Positions 10,115 to 19,017 are shown, counted from the first letter of the stretch. The stretch: 64,000 nt of DNA from SZUA-36 sp963774415 (GCA_963774415.1 CAVZEU010000003.1:868001-932000), one strand, 5' to 3'. Numbers and translations are program-made. Notes: generated by a model from the letters alone, not told the origin.

Positions 10115-10640
10115 CCCGGATATTGCACCAGCATCCCGGATGCTGCTGCAGAACAGGTGCGGCTGGGCGCCGGGCTGGACTGAGAGCCATAGCGAAAGCT
10201 ATAGGGCCAGAAAAGGCTTGCCAGATCGCCGCGCCGGGAACACATTTTGCCCACGACAAGGAACGATGAACGACTGGTATTATGAATACCATAGTGAAGA
10301 GAGACGCAGTAGTGGACAAAATGGGACCCGTCCCTGCGGGTTGCGGCTCCAAATGGCCCCATGCGTCGTTGCCCGTCGTTTATTTGGAACCACCAAACGA
10401 CACTCCGGGCATCTTGCCTGGAACCATTTGGGGCGGCAACGCGGTGACCTGGCAAACCTTTTCTGGCCCTGTTGGAGGGAAGCCCAAGCCCAGGTGTGCC
10501 TGGACAAGGCAGGGCCGGGATAGATTGCTGGCTGGTTACAAAGTGTACCCTGGAATAAATTTGATAAATCGTCATTCTGTTTTGCAAATTCATCAGCTTA
10601 TGGTGAGGCCAGTGGCCGGCTGGTGCAATATCCGGGTTAG
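10111..10640. mobile_element. Repeat element B: 522-bp composite MITE-like element with TTAG duplication
   Basis: The element spans 10115-10636 with the same 18-bp inverted ends as element A (10115-10132, 10619-10636), flanked by TTAG on both sides. Read in reverse it matches A, but carries an extra segment of about 337 bp (10154-10490) bounded by CAGGTG direct repeats (10154-10159, 10491-10496). Inside is a second inverted repeat of 30 bp (10204-10233 and 10440-10469) and, deeper, a third centred on CCAAATGG/CCATTTGG. The innermost core is homologous to element D between rpoB and rpoC. There is no transposase, so any movement would need one supplied in trans. Confidence 0.85.
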
Positions 10641-10655
10641 CGGCGAGCACCACGC

Positions 10656-11597
10656 CTATTCGCGGTCCGCGGCCCTCGCGGCTGTGATGGCGGCTGTGGC
10701 CGCGGTGCGCCGCAGGCGCCTTCCGTTCGGTGCGGGACTGAGCACGAAAAGGTTGCCGGCCACGACCAGCCCGGCGCCGATGAGGAGCGGGGCGTCGACT
10801 TTCAGGCCCTCGAACAGCACCGACAGCGCCAGCGCAACCAGCGGGAACATAACCACGACGTAACCGGCCTTGTGCGCGCCGATTCTTCCGAGCAGGGTCA
10901 GGTAAGCGCCGAAGGCGACGATCGTGCCGAACACGGTGAGATACAGCAGCGAGACCACGTAGGCGGCCGAGATATCGAAAACGAATTCCCGGCCTTCAAT
11001 CATGGCCAGCGCGGCCGAGGCCGCGGCCCCGTAGAACATGCCCCAGGCATTCGACTGTATGACCGGCAGCTGCAGCCGCTGGGCCTTCTGTGAAACCATG
11101 TTGCCCAGCGACGCGATGAACGCGCCGGCGAGGGCCAGCGCCGCGCCGCGGAACACCTCGTCGGACAGCGTCAGGCCGCCCATCCGCGGGACGAAAAGAA
11201 CAATGATGCCGGTCATACCCAACAGCGCGCCGGCCTGCACGCGCAGACCCGCCCGCATGCCGAAGAAGAGCCTCGCGTTGAGGATGTTGAGCCAGACCAT
11301 CGCGCAGAACAAAATCGCCGTCAGCGCCGACGTGATGTAGACCTGGGCGCGGTAGGTGAACACGTAGTTGAGGCAGAACAGCAGCAGTCCCAGCAGTACG
11401 AACCAGCCGTGCACCCGCAGCGGAAAGCGCAACGGCAGACCGCGCACGCGGCTCCAGCCGAACAACAGCGCAGCGGCGCCGCTGAAGCGGTAGACGACCG
11501 ATATTTCCGGCGGCACGACCCCCAGCTGATACTCGATGGCGAGCCACGTCGAGCCCCAGATCAGGACGGTAATCACGTAGAGCATCCGGTTACTCAT
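10656..11597 (-). CDS. EamA/DMT superfamily transporter
   Basis: A 313-residue inner-membrane protein of the drug/metabolite transporter superfamily with two EamA repeats of five helices each; such proteins usually export amino acids or metabolites. The N-terminus MLYVITVLIWGSTWLAIEYQ is the classic EamA first helix, and the second repeat starts around residue 150 (FRGAALALAGAFIASLGNMVS). The C-terminal tail is polar and ends 16 bp from element B. It is the second gene of a short minus-strand unit, overlapping the preceding 78-codon gene by 8 bp, and is divergent from a MocR-type regulator that probably controls it. Confidence 0.88.
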   Translation of the reverse strand: MSNRMLYVITVLIWGSTWLAIEYQLGVVPPEISVVYRFSGAAALLFGWSRVRGLPLRFPLRVHGWFVLLGLLLFCLNYVFTYRAQVYITSALTAILFCAMVWLNILNARLFFGMRAGLRVQAGALLGMTGIIVLFVPRMGGLTLSDEVFRGAALALAGAFIASLGNMVSQKAQRLQLPVIQSNAWGMFYGAAASAALAMIEGREFVFDISAAYVVSLLYLTVFGTIVAFGAYLTLLGRIGAHKAGYVVVMFPLVALALSVLFEGLKVDAPLLIGAGLVVAGNLFVLSPAPNGRRLRRTAATAAITAARAADRE

Positions 11598-11826
11598 GTG
11601 CGATCTCCAGCGGCTGGCGGCTCGTCGCGGCGCTCTTTCTCAGCACTTCGTCAATCGCCCGTGCGTGCATCCTGCGGTAGTGGTGCAGGCGCACCGGCGC
11701 CAGCAGCAGTTGCATCAACAGTCCCAGGTGCGAAAGTTTCTTACATTCGCCGTGCACAGCCTGCCCGCCGGCGTCGGCGCAGCAATCACAAGCCACGAAA
11801 CCCAGACATGAAAGGTGCGTACTCAT
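11590..11826 (-). CDS. Small Cys/His-rich protein of unknown function
   Basis: The frame is 78 codons. The ATG (complement of 11824-11826) is preceded by an excellent GGAGGG ribosome binding site 7 nt upstream, which is why I accept it. The first 28 residues hold five cysteines (positions 7, 13, 15, 16, 28) and two histidines (4, 25), possibly a metal or redox site. A hydrophobic stretch (LLMQLLLAPV, about 37-46) and a basic C-terminal half follow. Its stop region overlaps the start of the DMT transporter by 8 bp, so they are likely coupled. I do not recognise the family. It is the first gene transcribed leftward from the shared regulatory region. Confidence 0.5.
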   Translation of the reverse strand: MSTHLSCLGFVACDCCADAGGQAVHGECKKLSHLGLLMQLLLAPVRLHHYRRMHARAIDEVLRKSAATSRQPLEIAHE

Positions 11827-11848
11827 TTCCGATCCCTCCGGCAACAAG

Positions 11849-11933
11849 ACAGTTTTGTACCTGGGTGTTGACTTTACAGTAATTTTGAATATATAACAGA
11901 TACAGTTACTGGAAAAGTTAACCTATACAGTTA
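11849..11933 (+). promoter_or_regulatory. MocR promoter with four phased ACAGTTA-like repeats
   Basis: TTGACT (11868-11873) and TATAAC (11892-11897) form a promoter with an 18-bp spacer. Four related repeats lie in the same orientation: ACAGTTT (11849), ACAGTAA (11876), ACAGTTA (11902) and ACAGTTA (11927). They are 25-27 bp apart, and the last two are extended to ATACAGTTA. The final repeat touches the ATG of the MocR gene. MocR regulators are known to bind spaced direct repeats in divergent promoter regions, so these are good candidates for its operator. Confidence 0.55.
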
Positions 11934-13393
11934 TGCAGCAGCTCAACCTTCAGGACGGGGACTATCTTTACCGCCAGGTCATCGATCAGATCAACGTGCG
12001 TATTCGTCAGGGTGCGTTGCGGCCGGGGGACCGCCTGCCTTCCCTCAGGAAAATGAGCCGGGCGGCCGGTGTCAGCATACCGACGGTACGCCAGGCTTAC
12101 GTGGAACTCGAACGCCAACGCCGCATCGAGGCTCGCCCGCAATCCGGCTTTTACGTGCGTCACGTCGCCGGCAATGACCTCGTGCACATTACGCGTTCGC
12201 GCATGGATGCGCCGATTCCGCTCAATTGCCGCTCGCTGATGGAGCGTGTCTACAACGGCATCAACGATCCTGCGCTGGTGCCGCTGGGCATCGCCAACCC
12301 CACCATGGCCAGGCCCGCCATCAAGGGCCTGCACCGGGCGATGAAGCGCGTCATGGCACGCGCCGAGGAACGCATTCTGAATTACTCGGCGACGCTTGGG
12401 GAGCCGTTGCTGCGGCGCCAGGTCGCATATCATTACCTGGACGCCACCGGGGCGCAGGTGGACCCCGAACATATCGGAATCACGAACGGCGGCCAGGAAG
12501 CCCTGCTGTTGGCCTTGAAATCCGTGGCCGGCGAAGGTGACATCATCGCCGTGGAGACACCGACCTACCATGGCATGTTGGAACTGATCGACAGCCTGGG
12601 CATGCTCGCGATCGAAATAGAGACCTGCCCGGAGACAGGCGTCAGCCTCGATGAACTGGAACGCGCGCTCGGTAGCCATGACATTCGCGCCTGCATATTC
12701 ACGACGACATTGTCCAACCCCCTGGGCGTCACGATGCCGGAAAGCAACCGGCGGCGCCTGTTGGAATTGCTCGAACCGTACGATACCGTGCTGATCGAGG
12801 ACGATGTATACGGCGACCTCAGGTACGACGGCGAGCGGCCCGTACCGGCGCAGTTCCTGGGCGGTGGGGCGAAGGTCATCACCTGCGGGTCGTTCTCCAA
12901 GACCGCTGCACCGGGATATCGGATCGGTTGGATCGTAACCGGACGGTACATCGAGCGCATCGCCCGCTTGAAGCGCTCGTTTTCCTGTACCTCTGCGCTG
13001 TTGCAACAGTTGACGCTGGCCGACTTTGTCGCCTCGGGCGACTTTACCCGCCACCTGCAGGCCTTGCGCCCGGTGTTGAAACGTAATGCCGAACGCATGG
13101 CAGCCCTGGTGGCCCGTCACTTTCCGGCGGAAACCCGGACCTCGCAACCCGCCGGCGGCGCCGTCCTTTGGGTCGAGCTGCCCGCCGCGGTCGATGCTGA
13201 AAAGTTGTTCGACGACGCAATCCGTCAAGGCATCAGCATCGCGCCGGGCCATATATTTTCACCCTGCAGCTGTTACACCAATTTCGCCCGCCTCGGATTT
13301 GGCCATCCCTGGGACGAACGCACTGAATCCGCGGTGCGCTGGCTCGGGGAACGGGTCATGCAATTGGCGCAATCGGGCGCTCGCCCGCATTGA
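11933..13393 (+). CDS. MocR/PdxR-type GntR regulator with aminotransferase-like domain
   Basis: A 486-residue transcription factor combining an N-terminal GntR winged helix (about 10-75; LRPGDRLPSLRKMSRAAGVS then TVRQAYVELERQ) with a fold-type I PLP aminotransferase-like domain (about 110-470). The effector domain shows GITNGGQEALLLAL and the expected PLP lysine region CGSFSKTAAPGYRIGW (Lys near 323). Such proteins sense PLP or an amino acid and switch a neighbouring gene. It is divergent from the Cys-rich protein/DMT transporter pair, the obvious target. The start has no clear Shine-Dalgarno, and a candidate operator repeat overlaps it. Confidence 0.9.
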   Translation: MQQLNLQDGDYLYRQVIDQINVRIRQGALRPGDRLPSLRKMSRAAGVSIPTVRQAYVELERQRRIEARPQSGFYVRHVAGNDLVHITRSRMDAPIPLNCRSLMERVYNGINDPALVPLGIANPTMARPAIKGLHRAMKRVMARAEERILNYSATLGEPLLRRQVAYHYLDATGAQVDPEHIGITNGGQEALLLALKSVAGEGDIIAVETPTYHGMLELIDSLGMLAIEIETCPETGVSLDELERALGSHDIRACIFTTTLSNPLGVTMPESNRRRLLELLEPYDTVLIEDDVYGDLRYDGERPVPAQFLGGGAKVITCGSFSKTAAPGYRIGWIVTGRYIERIARLKRSFSCTSALLQQLTLADFVASGDFTRHLQALRPVLKRNAERMAALVARHFPAETRTSQPAGGAVLWVELPAAVDAEKLFDDAIRQGISIAPGHIFSPCSCYTNFARLGFGHPWDERTESAVRWLGERVMQLAQSGARPH

Positions 13394-13425
13394 CAGCTCG
13401 CGGCGGCTTGGGGGCCGCAGAGGCT

Positions 13426-14310
13426 TCAGGGCAGGGAGGATACGTAAGGGAAGGGTTTGATTTTCAGGTGGAGCACTGCCTCGATGGCGGGGTGGTCGGA
13501 CAGACCATGGAAATCGGGCACCCGGCCCAGGCGCAGCACCTGCATATCCAGCAGGTCGTTGTGGGTCAGCATGATGTAATCCCTTTCATGCGTGCTCTCG
13601 ACCACGCTCACGTTGAATACATCACGGCTGGCGAGCAGCGGCTGCAGCAGCGGGTCATCGGGGTGCATGTTGAAATCGCCGGTCTCCACCCGCAACCAGG
13701 GTGCTCCCACCACCGGTGCGGGTAATTCGGCTTCGTATTCCGCCAGTTGCTGGCGCCGCGCTTCGTTGTCGCCGGGGCTTTTGCCGGCGTCGAAGTGGGT
13801 CGTGCAAATGTCCAGGAAAACCCCGTCATTGGTCACCGTCCTGGAACACATCATGCCCTTCGGCACCCAGCAATCGGACTTGTACTGCAAGTAGCCGTGG
13901 CAGGTTGAGAAGCTGCGGAAGCTCTTCAGCTCCAGCGGCCAGCGGGACTCCAGGGTCAATCCCGACTTGCGCATCCAGGGCAGCATCGTGTCCCACCATC
14001 TGAAATCGGTCCCGCGCAGGCGGAATGTCTGTGTCGAATACTGGTCCAGGTATTCCGATTCGTAGAAATCTTCCTGGTAGGCCACGATATCGTAGCGGTT
14101 GGCCCGTTCCGCGATAGCGCGCATGCGTTGCTGCGGATTGCTCTGGTCCGTGAGCATGTCCGGCAGGCCGGCCACGTTGAGTGTCAGTATCTTCACGACC
14201 TCTTCCGCGTGCGCGGCCCCGGTGGGCAAGGCGAAGACGGCCGCACACAGGCAGTGCGTGAACAGGCGCAAGATGCGCCGCCGGCACAATATGTCTGTGA
14301 GCCTACTCAT
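13426..14310 (-). CDS. Secreted endonuclease/exonuclease/phosphatase (EEP) family protein
   Basis: I use the ATG complementary to 14308-14310, which gives 294 residues with a signal peptide (FTHCLCAAVFALPTGAAHA, cleavage near residue 32). The mature part has EEP-fold motifs: KILTLNVAGLPD at the N-terminus, the metal-binding Glu in YQEDFYE, TTHFDAG, GDFNMHPDDP and the C-terminal catalytic SDHPAIEA. EEP proteins include Mg-dependent phosphodiesterases such as sphingomyelinases and nucleases; substrate is not determinable here. Two CxxxxC-spaced cysteine pairs in the centre (around STCHGYLQYKSDCW) could form disulfides, fitting export. It is convergent with the MocR gene and downstream of the CadC-like regulator gene. 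Confidence 0.82.
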   Translation of the reverse strand: MSRLTDILCRRRILRLFTHCLCAAVFALPTGAAHAEEVVKILTLNVAGLPDMLTDQSNPQQRMRAIAERANRYDIVAYQEDFYESEYLDQYSTQTFRLRGTDFRWWDTMLPWMRKSGLTLESRWPLELKSFRSFSTCHGYLQYKSDCWVPKGMMCSRTVTNDGVFLDICTTHFDAGKSPGDNEARRQQLAEYEAELPAPVVGAPWLRVETGDFNMHPDDPLLQPLLASRDVFNVSVVESTHERDYIMLTHNDLLDMQVLRLGRVPDFHGLSDHPAIEAVLHLKIKPFPYVSSLP

Positions 14311-14513
14311 GCCGGTCCAATGACCTGTCCTGTTGAATGGTGATTGATAGACCCCGCCGGAGGGCACTCGTTCGCAGAGTATATGCGGCGGGCGCGTGCA
14401 TTTACACGGCCCTCGTCGAGCGCGGACGGCGAGTGTCGATTCGGTGCTCCGTGGCTTGCGTGGTGGGCTCGTGTCTTGCGGGGCATTCGACCTGCGGCAC
14501 GGGACCAGTTTGC

Positions 14514-16529
14514 CTAACCGGCATCGCCTTCCGTTCGTGCGCTTGCGCTGCGGCTTATCAACGCACGGTAGTATTCGGTGAGCGTTGCGTTGTATCTTCG
14601 ATACCAGTCGTGCCAGCGGGGGTCCCGTCGCATCTTGGACAGTTGCGGTGAGATCACCAGTTCAGAAATCCACGGTTGCCCATAGAGATATGTGTTGCTG
14701 TCCCAGCACTGCTGCAAACACGTGTCCAACAGGGTGAATGCCCGGTCCAGGTCGCCCGACCAGGCAAAATATTGCGCCGACAGGGCCAGCGCCGCCGGGC
14801 TGTGCCCGGACTGCAGGTCCCGCAATGCCGATTGGGCTTCCTTCGCCCGGCCGAGTTTGCCCAGGGCCATGGCCCGCAGCTGGTCCCGTCGTGGACCTTC
14901 GGGCATGGCGTCCGCGATTTTCAACGCCTCCCGGTATTGGCCCAGCATGACCAGCGCCTGGGCCATTCCAAGTCGGTATTGGCCGGGAGAGACGGGGTTC
15001 AGGTCGATCGATTGTTGGTACACCGGCAGGGCTTCCTCAGGGCGCCCGGCGTAGAACAGGAATTCCGCCAGGTTGGCGCGCTGCATGGGGGAGATGGGGT
15101 CGGCGGCGGCCGCGCGCCGCTGCAGCCGCACGGCTTTATCGAATTGGAAATTGTTCAAGGCCGCGCCGGCCAATGCAGCCAGGACCATGGGGTCGTCGTT
15201 GTTCAGCGCCGCGGCTTTGTCCCATTGTGCATACGCCTGCCTGGTCCGGCCGTTTAGATAGTAGGCCTGGCCCAGCCGCAAATGCGCGACCGCGCTGGCG
15301 GGGTCGAGCTCTACGCCCTTTTGCGCCGCAGCCAACTGCTCGTCGAATACCGACTTTCGGGTATCGAGACCCGTCCCGATGAGCAAGTTGTCCAGACCCG
15401 ACAGCCCGACCCAGGCGCGCGCCAGCCCGGGGTCCCGCGCGATGGCACGATGGTAGTATTTCCGTGCTCTTTCGAGGTCGCCTGGATTGCGCCGGTTGTA
15501 GAAGTATTGCGCCTGCAGATATGCCTCGTAGGCGTCCGGCTTGACCTCGGCGGCAGGTTTTTTCGCGATCAGTTTCGCCTCGAGGGAGTCTGCGACCGCC
15601 GCGGCGATCTCCGACTGCAGTTGCAGGATGTTTCCGAGTTGCCGGTCGTAGGTTTGCGACCACAGGTGTGTGCCGTCGCTGGCGCGGACGAGTTGCGCGG
15701 TGATGCGGACAGTCCGCCCGGCCTGGCGGACGCTGCCTTCGAGGACATAGGCGACACCGAGCCGATGGCCGACAGCCGGTACGTCCAGTTTGCTGTCCTT
15801 CAGTGAAAATGAGGAGGTCCGGGCAATTACGTGCATATCCGGGTACTGGCTCAGCGAATTCAGGATTTCCTCCGAGAGCCCTTCCGCAAACCACGACTGG
15901 TCCGCCTTAGCGCTCAGGTCCAGAAAAGGCAGTACGGCGATCGATTTGTCACCCGGCTTCGCTGCCGCGACGGCCGGCCTGGCACGGGACGAATACCCAC
16001 CGGCGATAAAGAGCTCGACACTTGCGATTAGCACCAGCAACAGGGCCGTGACCGTCATGATCCGGGCCAGGCGCCTGTTGTGGCCCGGCCGCGGGCGTGG
16101 TTCAGCGGAGGGGGCGCCGGCGGCTTCGACAGGCACCTTCACTGCCTTGCGCGGTTCTTGCACGACAACGTCAGCGCACAGCGTGTAGCCGCGTCGCGGG
16201 ACGTTCCGCACCAGCTTCTGGTCCGTATCGCCGAGCGCCTTGCGGATGTCGATGATGCACTGCGCCAGGGAGCCGTCACTGACATGCTGGTGGCCCCAGA
16301 TGGCCTGTAGCATTTCTTCCTTGGTCGCCAGCAGGCCGGCGTGCTCGACGAGGTACCTGAGAACCTCGAATGACTTGGGTCTCAGGGGTATTGGAGCGTC
16401 ACCCGCCCGTAGCGTTCCAGCGCCGAGTTCCAGCGTAAATCCAGCGAATTGATAGACCCTGTGGTTATGACCCGGTGCTTCCATGGCGGGCCCATTCTGT
16501 TCCAAAACCGTGACAGACGCCACTTTCAC
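14514..16529 (-). CDS. CadC-like membrane winged-helix regulator with TPR sensor region
   Basis: A 671-residue protein with an N-terminal OmpR/PhoB-type winged helix (about 25-115; LRPKSFEVLRYLVEHAG, then NVPRRGYTL) and one membrane helix (about 155-180; IMTVTALLLVLIASVELFI). The periplasmic part begins with a TolB/FlgO-like domain (SIAVLPFLDLS ... AEGLSEEILNSLS ... YVLEGSVRQAGRTVRITAQLV). TPR repeats run from about 330 to 600. This is a one-component receptor in which the outer domain controls the cytoplasmic DNA-binding domain. The start is GTG at 16529; an ATG at 16484 is an alternative, as neither has a strong ribosome binding site. The target is unknown, with the adjacent phosphoesterase gene one possibility. 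Confidence 0.86.
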   Translation of the reverse strand: MKVASVTVLEQNGPAMEAPGHNHRVYQFAGFTLELGAGTLRAGDAPIPLRPKSFEVLRYLVEHAGLLATKEEMLQAIWGHQHVSDGSLAQCIIDIRKALGDTDQKLVRNVPRRGYTLCADVVVQEPRKAVKVPVEAAGAPSAEPRPRPGHNRRLARIMTVTALLLVLIASVELFIAGGYSSRARPAVAAAKPGDKSIAVLPFLDLSAKADQSWFAEGLSEEILNSLSQYPDMHVIARTSSFSLKDSKLDVPAVGHRLGVAYVLEGSVRQAGRTVRITAQLVRASDGTHLWSQTYDRQLGNILQLQSEIAAAVADSLEAKLIAKKPAAEVKPDAYEAYLQAQYFYNRRNPGDLERARKYYHRAIARDPGLARAWVGLSGLDNLLIGTGLDTRKSVFDEQLAAAQKGVELDPASAVAHLRLGQAYYLNGRTRQAYAQWDKAAALNNDDPMVLAALAGAALNNFQFDKAVRLQRRAAAADPISPMQRANLAEFLFYAGRPEEALPVYQQSIDLNPVSPGQYRLGMAQALVMLGQYREALKIADAMPEGPRRDQLRAMALGKLGRAKEAQSALRDLQSGHSPAALALSAQYFAWSGDLDRAFTLLDTCLQQCWDSNTYLYGQPWISELVISPQLSKMRRDPRWHDWYRRYNATLTEYYRALISRSASARTEGDAG

Positions 16530-16627
16530 CGCTTTTTAGCAGATTTTTAGCGGATTCTGCAAAACGTGACCCCCGGCACCGGCCGCCGTCCAGGCTGCAG
16601 CCCGTGCCCGGGATGTGGTCCTGGTGC

Positions 16628-17830
16628 TTAGCTGGCCGTCGTGGGTCGCGGTTTGACGCCGAGTTCCTTGCCGACCTTGACGAACGCGTCCACGGCCTGG
16701 TCCAGGTGGTGCCGCTCGTGGGCGGCGGACACCTGCACGCGGATGCGCGCCTCGCCCTCGGGTACGACCGGAAAGAAGAATCCGATCACGTAGATGCCCT
16801 CGTGGAGCAACCGGGCGGCGAACTCCTGGGCCAGCGGCGCGTCGTACAGCATCACCGGCACGATCGGGTGAGTGCCGGCCTTGATGTCGAAGCCCGCTGC
16901 AGTCATGCGTTCGCGGAAATAGCGGGTGTTGTCTTCGAGCCGGTCGCGGAGCCGGGTCGATGCCGACAGCATTTCGAAGACCCTGATGCCGGCGGCCACC
17001 AGCGGCGGCGGCAGCGTGTTGGAGAACAGGTAAGGCCGCGAGCGCTGGCGCAACAGGTCGACGATCGGCTGGCGTGCCGTGGTGAAGCCGCCCGAGCCGC
17101 CGCCCAGCGCCTTGCCGAGGGTCGAGGTGAAGATATCGATCTTGTCCATGACACCGTGGTGTTCCGCCGAGCCGCGCCCGGTCGGACCCAGGAAGCCGGT
17201 GGCGTGGCTGTCGTCGACCATCACCAGCGCGTCATAACGTTCGGCGAGCGCGGTGATTTCGTCCAGCCTGGCGATATAGCCGTCCATGCTGAAGACGCCG
17301 TCGGTGGCGATCAGCCGGGTGCGGCAGTCCTGAGTTTCTTCGAGGATTTTCTCCAGCGCGGCCATGTCGCTGTTCGGGTAGCGGTAGCGCCGGGCCTTGC
17401 ACAAGCGGATGCCGTCGATGATCGACGCGTGGTTGAGGGCGTCGGAGATGACCGCGTCCTCCTCGTCGAGCAAGGTCTCGAACAGGCCGCCGTTGGCATC
17501 GAAGCAGGACGTGTAAAGGATGCAGTCGTCGGTGCCGAAGAAGTCGGCGATCGTCCGCTCGAGTTGCTTGTGCAGGTCCTGGGTGCCGCAAATGAAACGC
17601 ACGGACGCCAGGCCGAAGCCGTGATCGTCCAATGCCTTGTGTGCGGCGGCGATGACCTCCGGGTCGTCGGCCAGGCCGAGGTAGTTGTTGGCGCAGAAAT
17701 TCAGCACCCTGGGGCCGTCCCCGACCTTGATTTCCACGTTCTGCGGCGTGGTAATGATGCGCTCGTTCTTGTACAGGCCGGCAGAACGTATCTCCTCCAG
17801 CGTGGCGTTCATTCGGTCAAGTGAACTCAT
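16628..17830 (-). CDS. kbl: 2-amino-3-ketobutyrate CoA ligase (glycine C-acetyltransferase)
   Basis: PLP enzyme that splits 2-amino-3-oxobutyrate with CoA into glycine and acetyl-CoA, the second step of threonine degradation. The 400-residue length and motifs match the alpha-oxoamine synthase family: NFCANNYLGLADDPEV near residue 47, the PLP-stacking VDDSHATGFLGPTGRG, and the Schiff-base lysine in TSTLGKALGGGSGGF (about residue 243). GAGGAG stands 8 bp before the ATG. It lies 33 bp downstream of tdh on the same strand, so the pathway is a two-gene operon. Confidence 0.96.
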   Translation of the reverse strand: MSSLDRMNATLEEIRSAGLYKNERIITTPQNVEIKVGDGPRVLNFCANNYLGLADDPEVIAAAHKALDDHGFGLASVRFICGTQDLHKQLERTIADFFGTDDCILYTSCFDANGGLFETLLDEEDAVISDALNHASIIDGIRLCKARRYRYPNSDMAALEKILEETQDCRTRLIATDGVFSMDGYIARLDEITALAERYDALVMVDDSHATGFLGPTGRGSAEHHGVMDKIDIFTSTLGKALGGGSGGFTTARQPIVDLLRQRSRPYLFSNTLPPPLVAAGIRVFEMLSASTRLRDRLEDNTRYFRERMTAAGFDIKAGTHPIVPVMLYDAPLAQEFAARLLHEGIYVIGFFFPVVPEGEARIRVQVSAAHERHHLDQAVDAFVKVGKELGVKPRPTTAS

Positions 17831-17863
17831 TGCCTTGTCTCCTCGGGATCCACCGGCCAGCCG

Positions 17864-18907
17864 TCAGACGCTGCCGGTCCAGTCACAGACGATTTTGCCG
17901 CTTTTCCCGGTCCGCATCAGCTCGAAACCCCGCTCAAAGTCATCGATGGGGATGTGATGGGTCATGGCCCTGTGCAACGGAAAACCGGTCAGGACCATCT
18001 GCGTCATCTTGTACCAGGTTTCGTACATGCGCCGGCCGTATATGCCGTGCAGCTCGAGGCCCTTGAAAATGATCTGGTCCCAGTCGACCCCGGTGCCGGA
18101 CGGCAACAGCCCGAGCAGGGCCACCTTGCCGCCGTGGAACATGTGGTGCAGAAGGTCGTTGAAAGCGGTTGGCTGACCGGACATTTCCAGGCCGATGTCG
18201 AAGCCCTCGATCTTGAGTTCGCGGACGATGTCCGCGATCGACTCGCGCTGCACGTTGACGGTGCGGGTAGCGCCCATTTCGGCGGCCAGGTCCAGGCGGT
18301 ACTCGTTGACGTCGGTTATCACGACGTGGCGGGCGCCCACGTGCCGGCAGATGCCGGCCGCGATGATGCCGATCGGCCCGGCGCCCGTTATCAGCACGTC
18401 CTCGCCGACCAGGTCGAACTGCAGCGCGCAATGCGCGGCGTTGCCGAACGGGTCGAAAAATGCGGCCAGTTCGGGCGCAATGGCATCCGGGATCGGCCAC
18501 AGGTTGGTTGCCGGGACAACGATGTATTCGGCGAAGGCGCCGTCGCGATTGACGCCGATGCCGATCGTGTTCGGGCACAGGTGCCGCTGTCCGGCCCGGC
18601 AGTTGCGGCAATGGCCGCAGACGATATGGCCCTCGGCCGATACGCGCTCACCCGCCTTGTAGCCGGTTACGCCTGGCCCGACCTCGACGATCCGGCCGAC
18701 GAATTCATGGCCGATCACCAGGCCCGGTTTGATGGTTCGCTGTGACCACGCGTCCCAGTTGTAGATATGCACGTCGGTACCGCAGATGGCGGTCTTCTCG
18801 ACCTTGATCAGCACCTCGTTGGTGCCCGCCCTCGGCGCGGGGACGTTCTCCATCCAGATGCCCTGCGTCGCTTCGCGTTTTACCAGGGCACGCATGGTCT
18901 CGGACAT
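17864..18907 (-). CDS. tdh: L-threonine 3-dehydrogenase
   Basis: Zinc- and NAD-dependent medium-chain dehydrogenase oxidising L-threonine to 2-amino-3-oxobutyrate. The 347-residue protein has the catalytic zinc Cys42 in KTAICGTDVHIYNWDAW, the zinc-ligand motif VIGHEFVG, the structural-zinc cysteines CGHCRNCRAGQRHLC and the Rossmann segment VLITGAGPIGIIAAG. The ribosome binding site AGAGGAGC precedes the ATG. With kbl downstream it converts threonine to glycine and acetyl-CoA. Confidence 0.96.
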   Translation of the reverse strand: MSETMRALVKREATQGIWMENVPAPRAGTNEVLIKVEKTAICGTDVHIYNWDAWSQRTIKPGLVIGHEFVGRIVEVGPGVTGYKAGERVSAEGHIVCGHCRNCRAGQRHLCPNTIGIGVNRDGAFAEYIVVPATNLWPIPDAIAPELAAFFDPFGNAAHCALQFDLVGEDVLITGAGPIGIIAAGICRHVGARHVVITDVNEYRLDLAAEMGATRTVNVQRESIADIVRELKIEGFDIGLEMSGQPTAFNDLLHHMFHGGKVALLGLLPSGTGVDWDQIIFKGLELHGIYGRRMYETWYKMTQMVLTGFPLHRAMTHHIPIDDFERGFELMRTGKSGKIVCDWTGSV

Positions 18908-18961
18908 GGCTGCTCCTCTGGCTTGTCAGCCGTCATGCAGGATTGCGGGACTCCGGGCGCA

Positions 18962-18967
18962 ATTATA
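18962..18967 (-). promoter_or_regulatory. Candidate -10 box for tdh-kbl
   Basis: On the minus strand TATAAT lies about 55 bp before the tdh ATG. No good -35 is visible at the normal distance, so this may be an activator-dependent promoter. Low confidence. Confidence 0.3.
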
Positions 18968-19017
18968 CAGCAGTGCATACGCCCTTGTTGCCGGGCTTCG
19001 GCACTTTTGCGGCAGGC

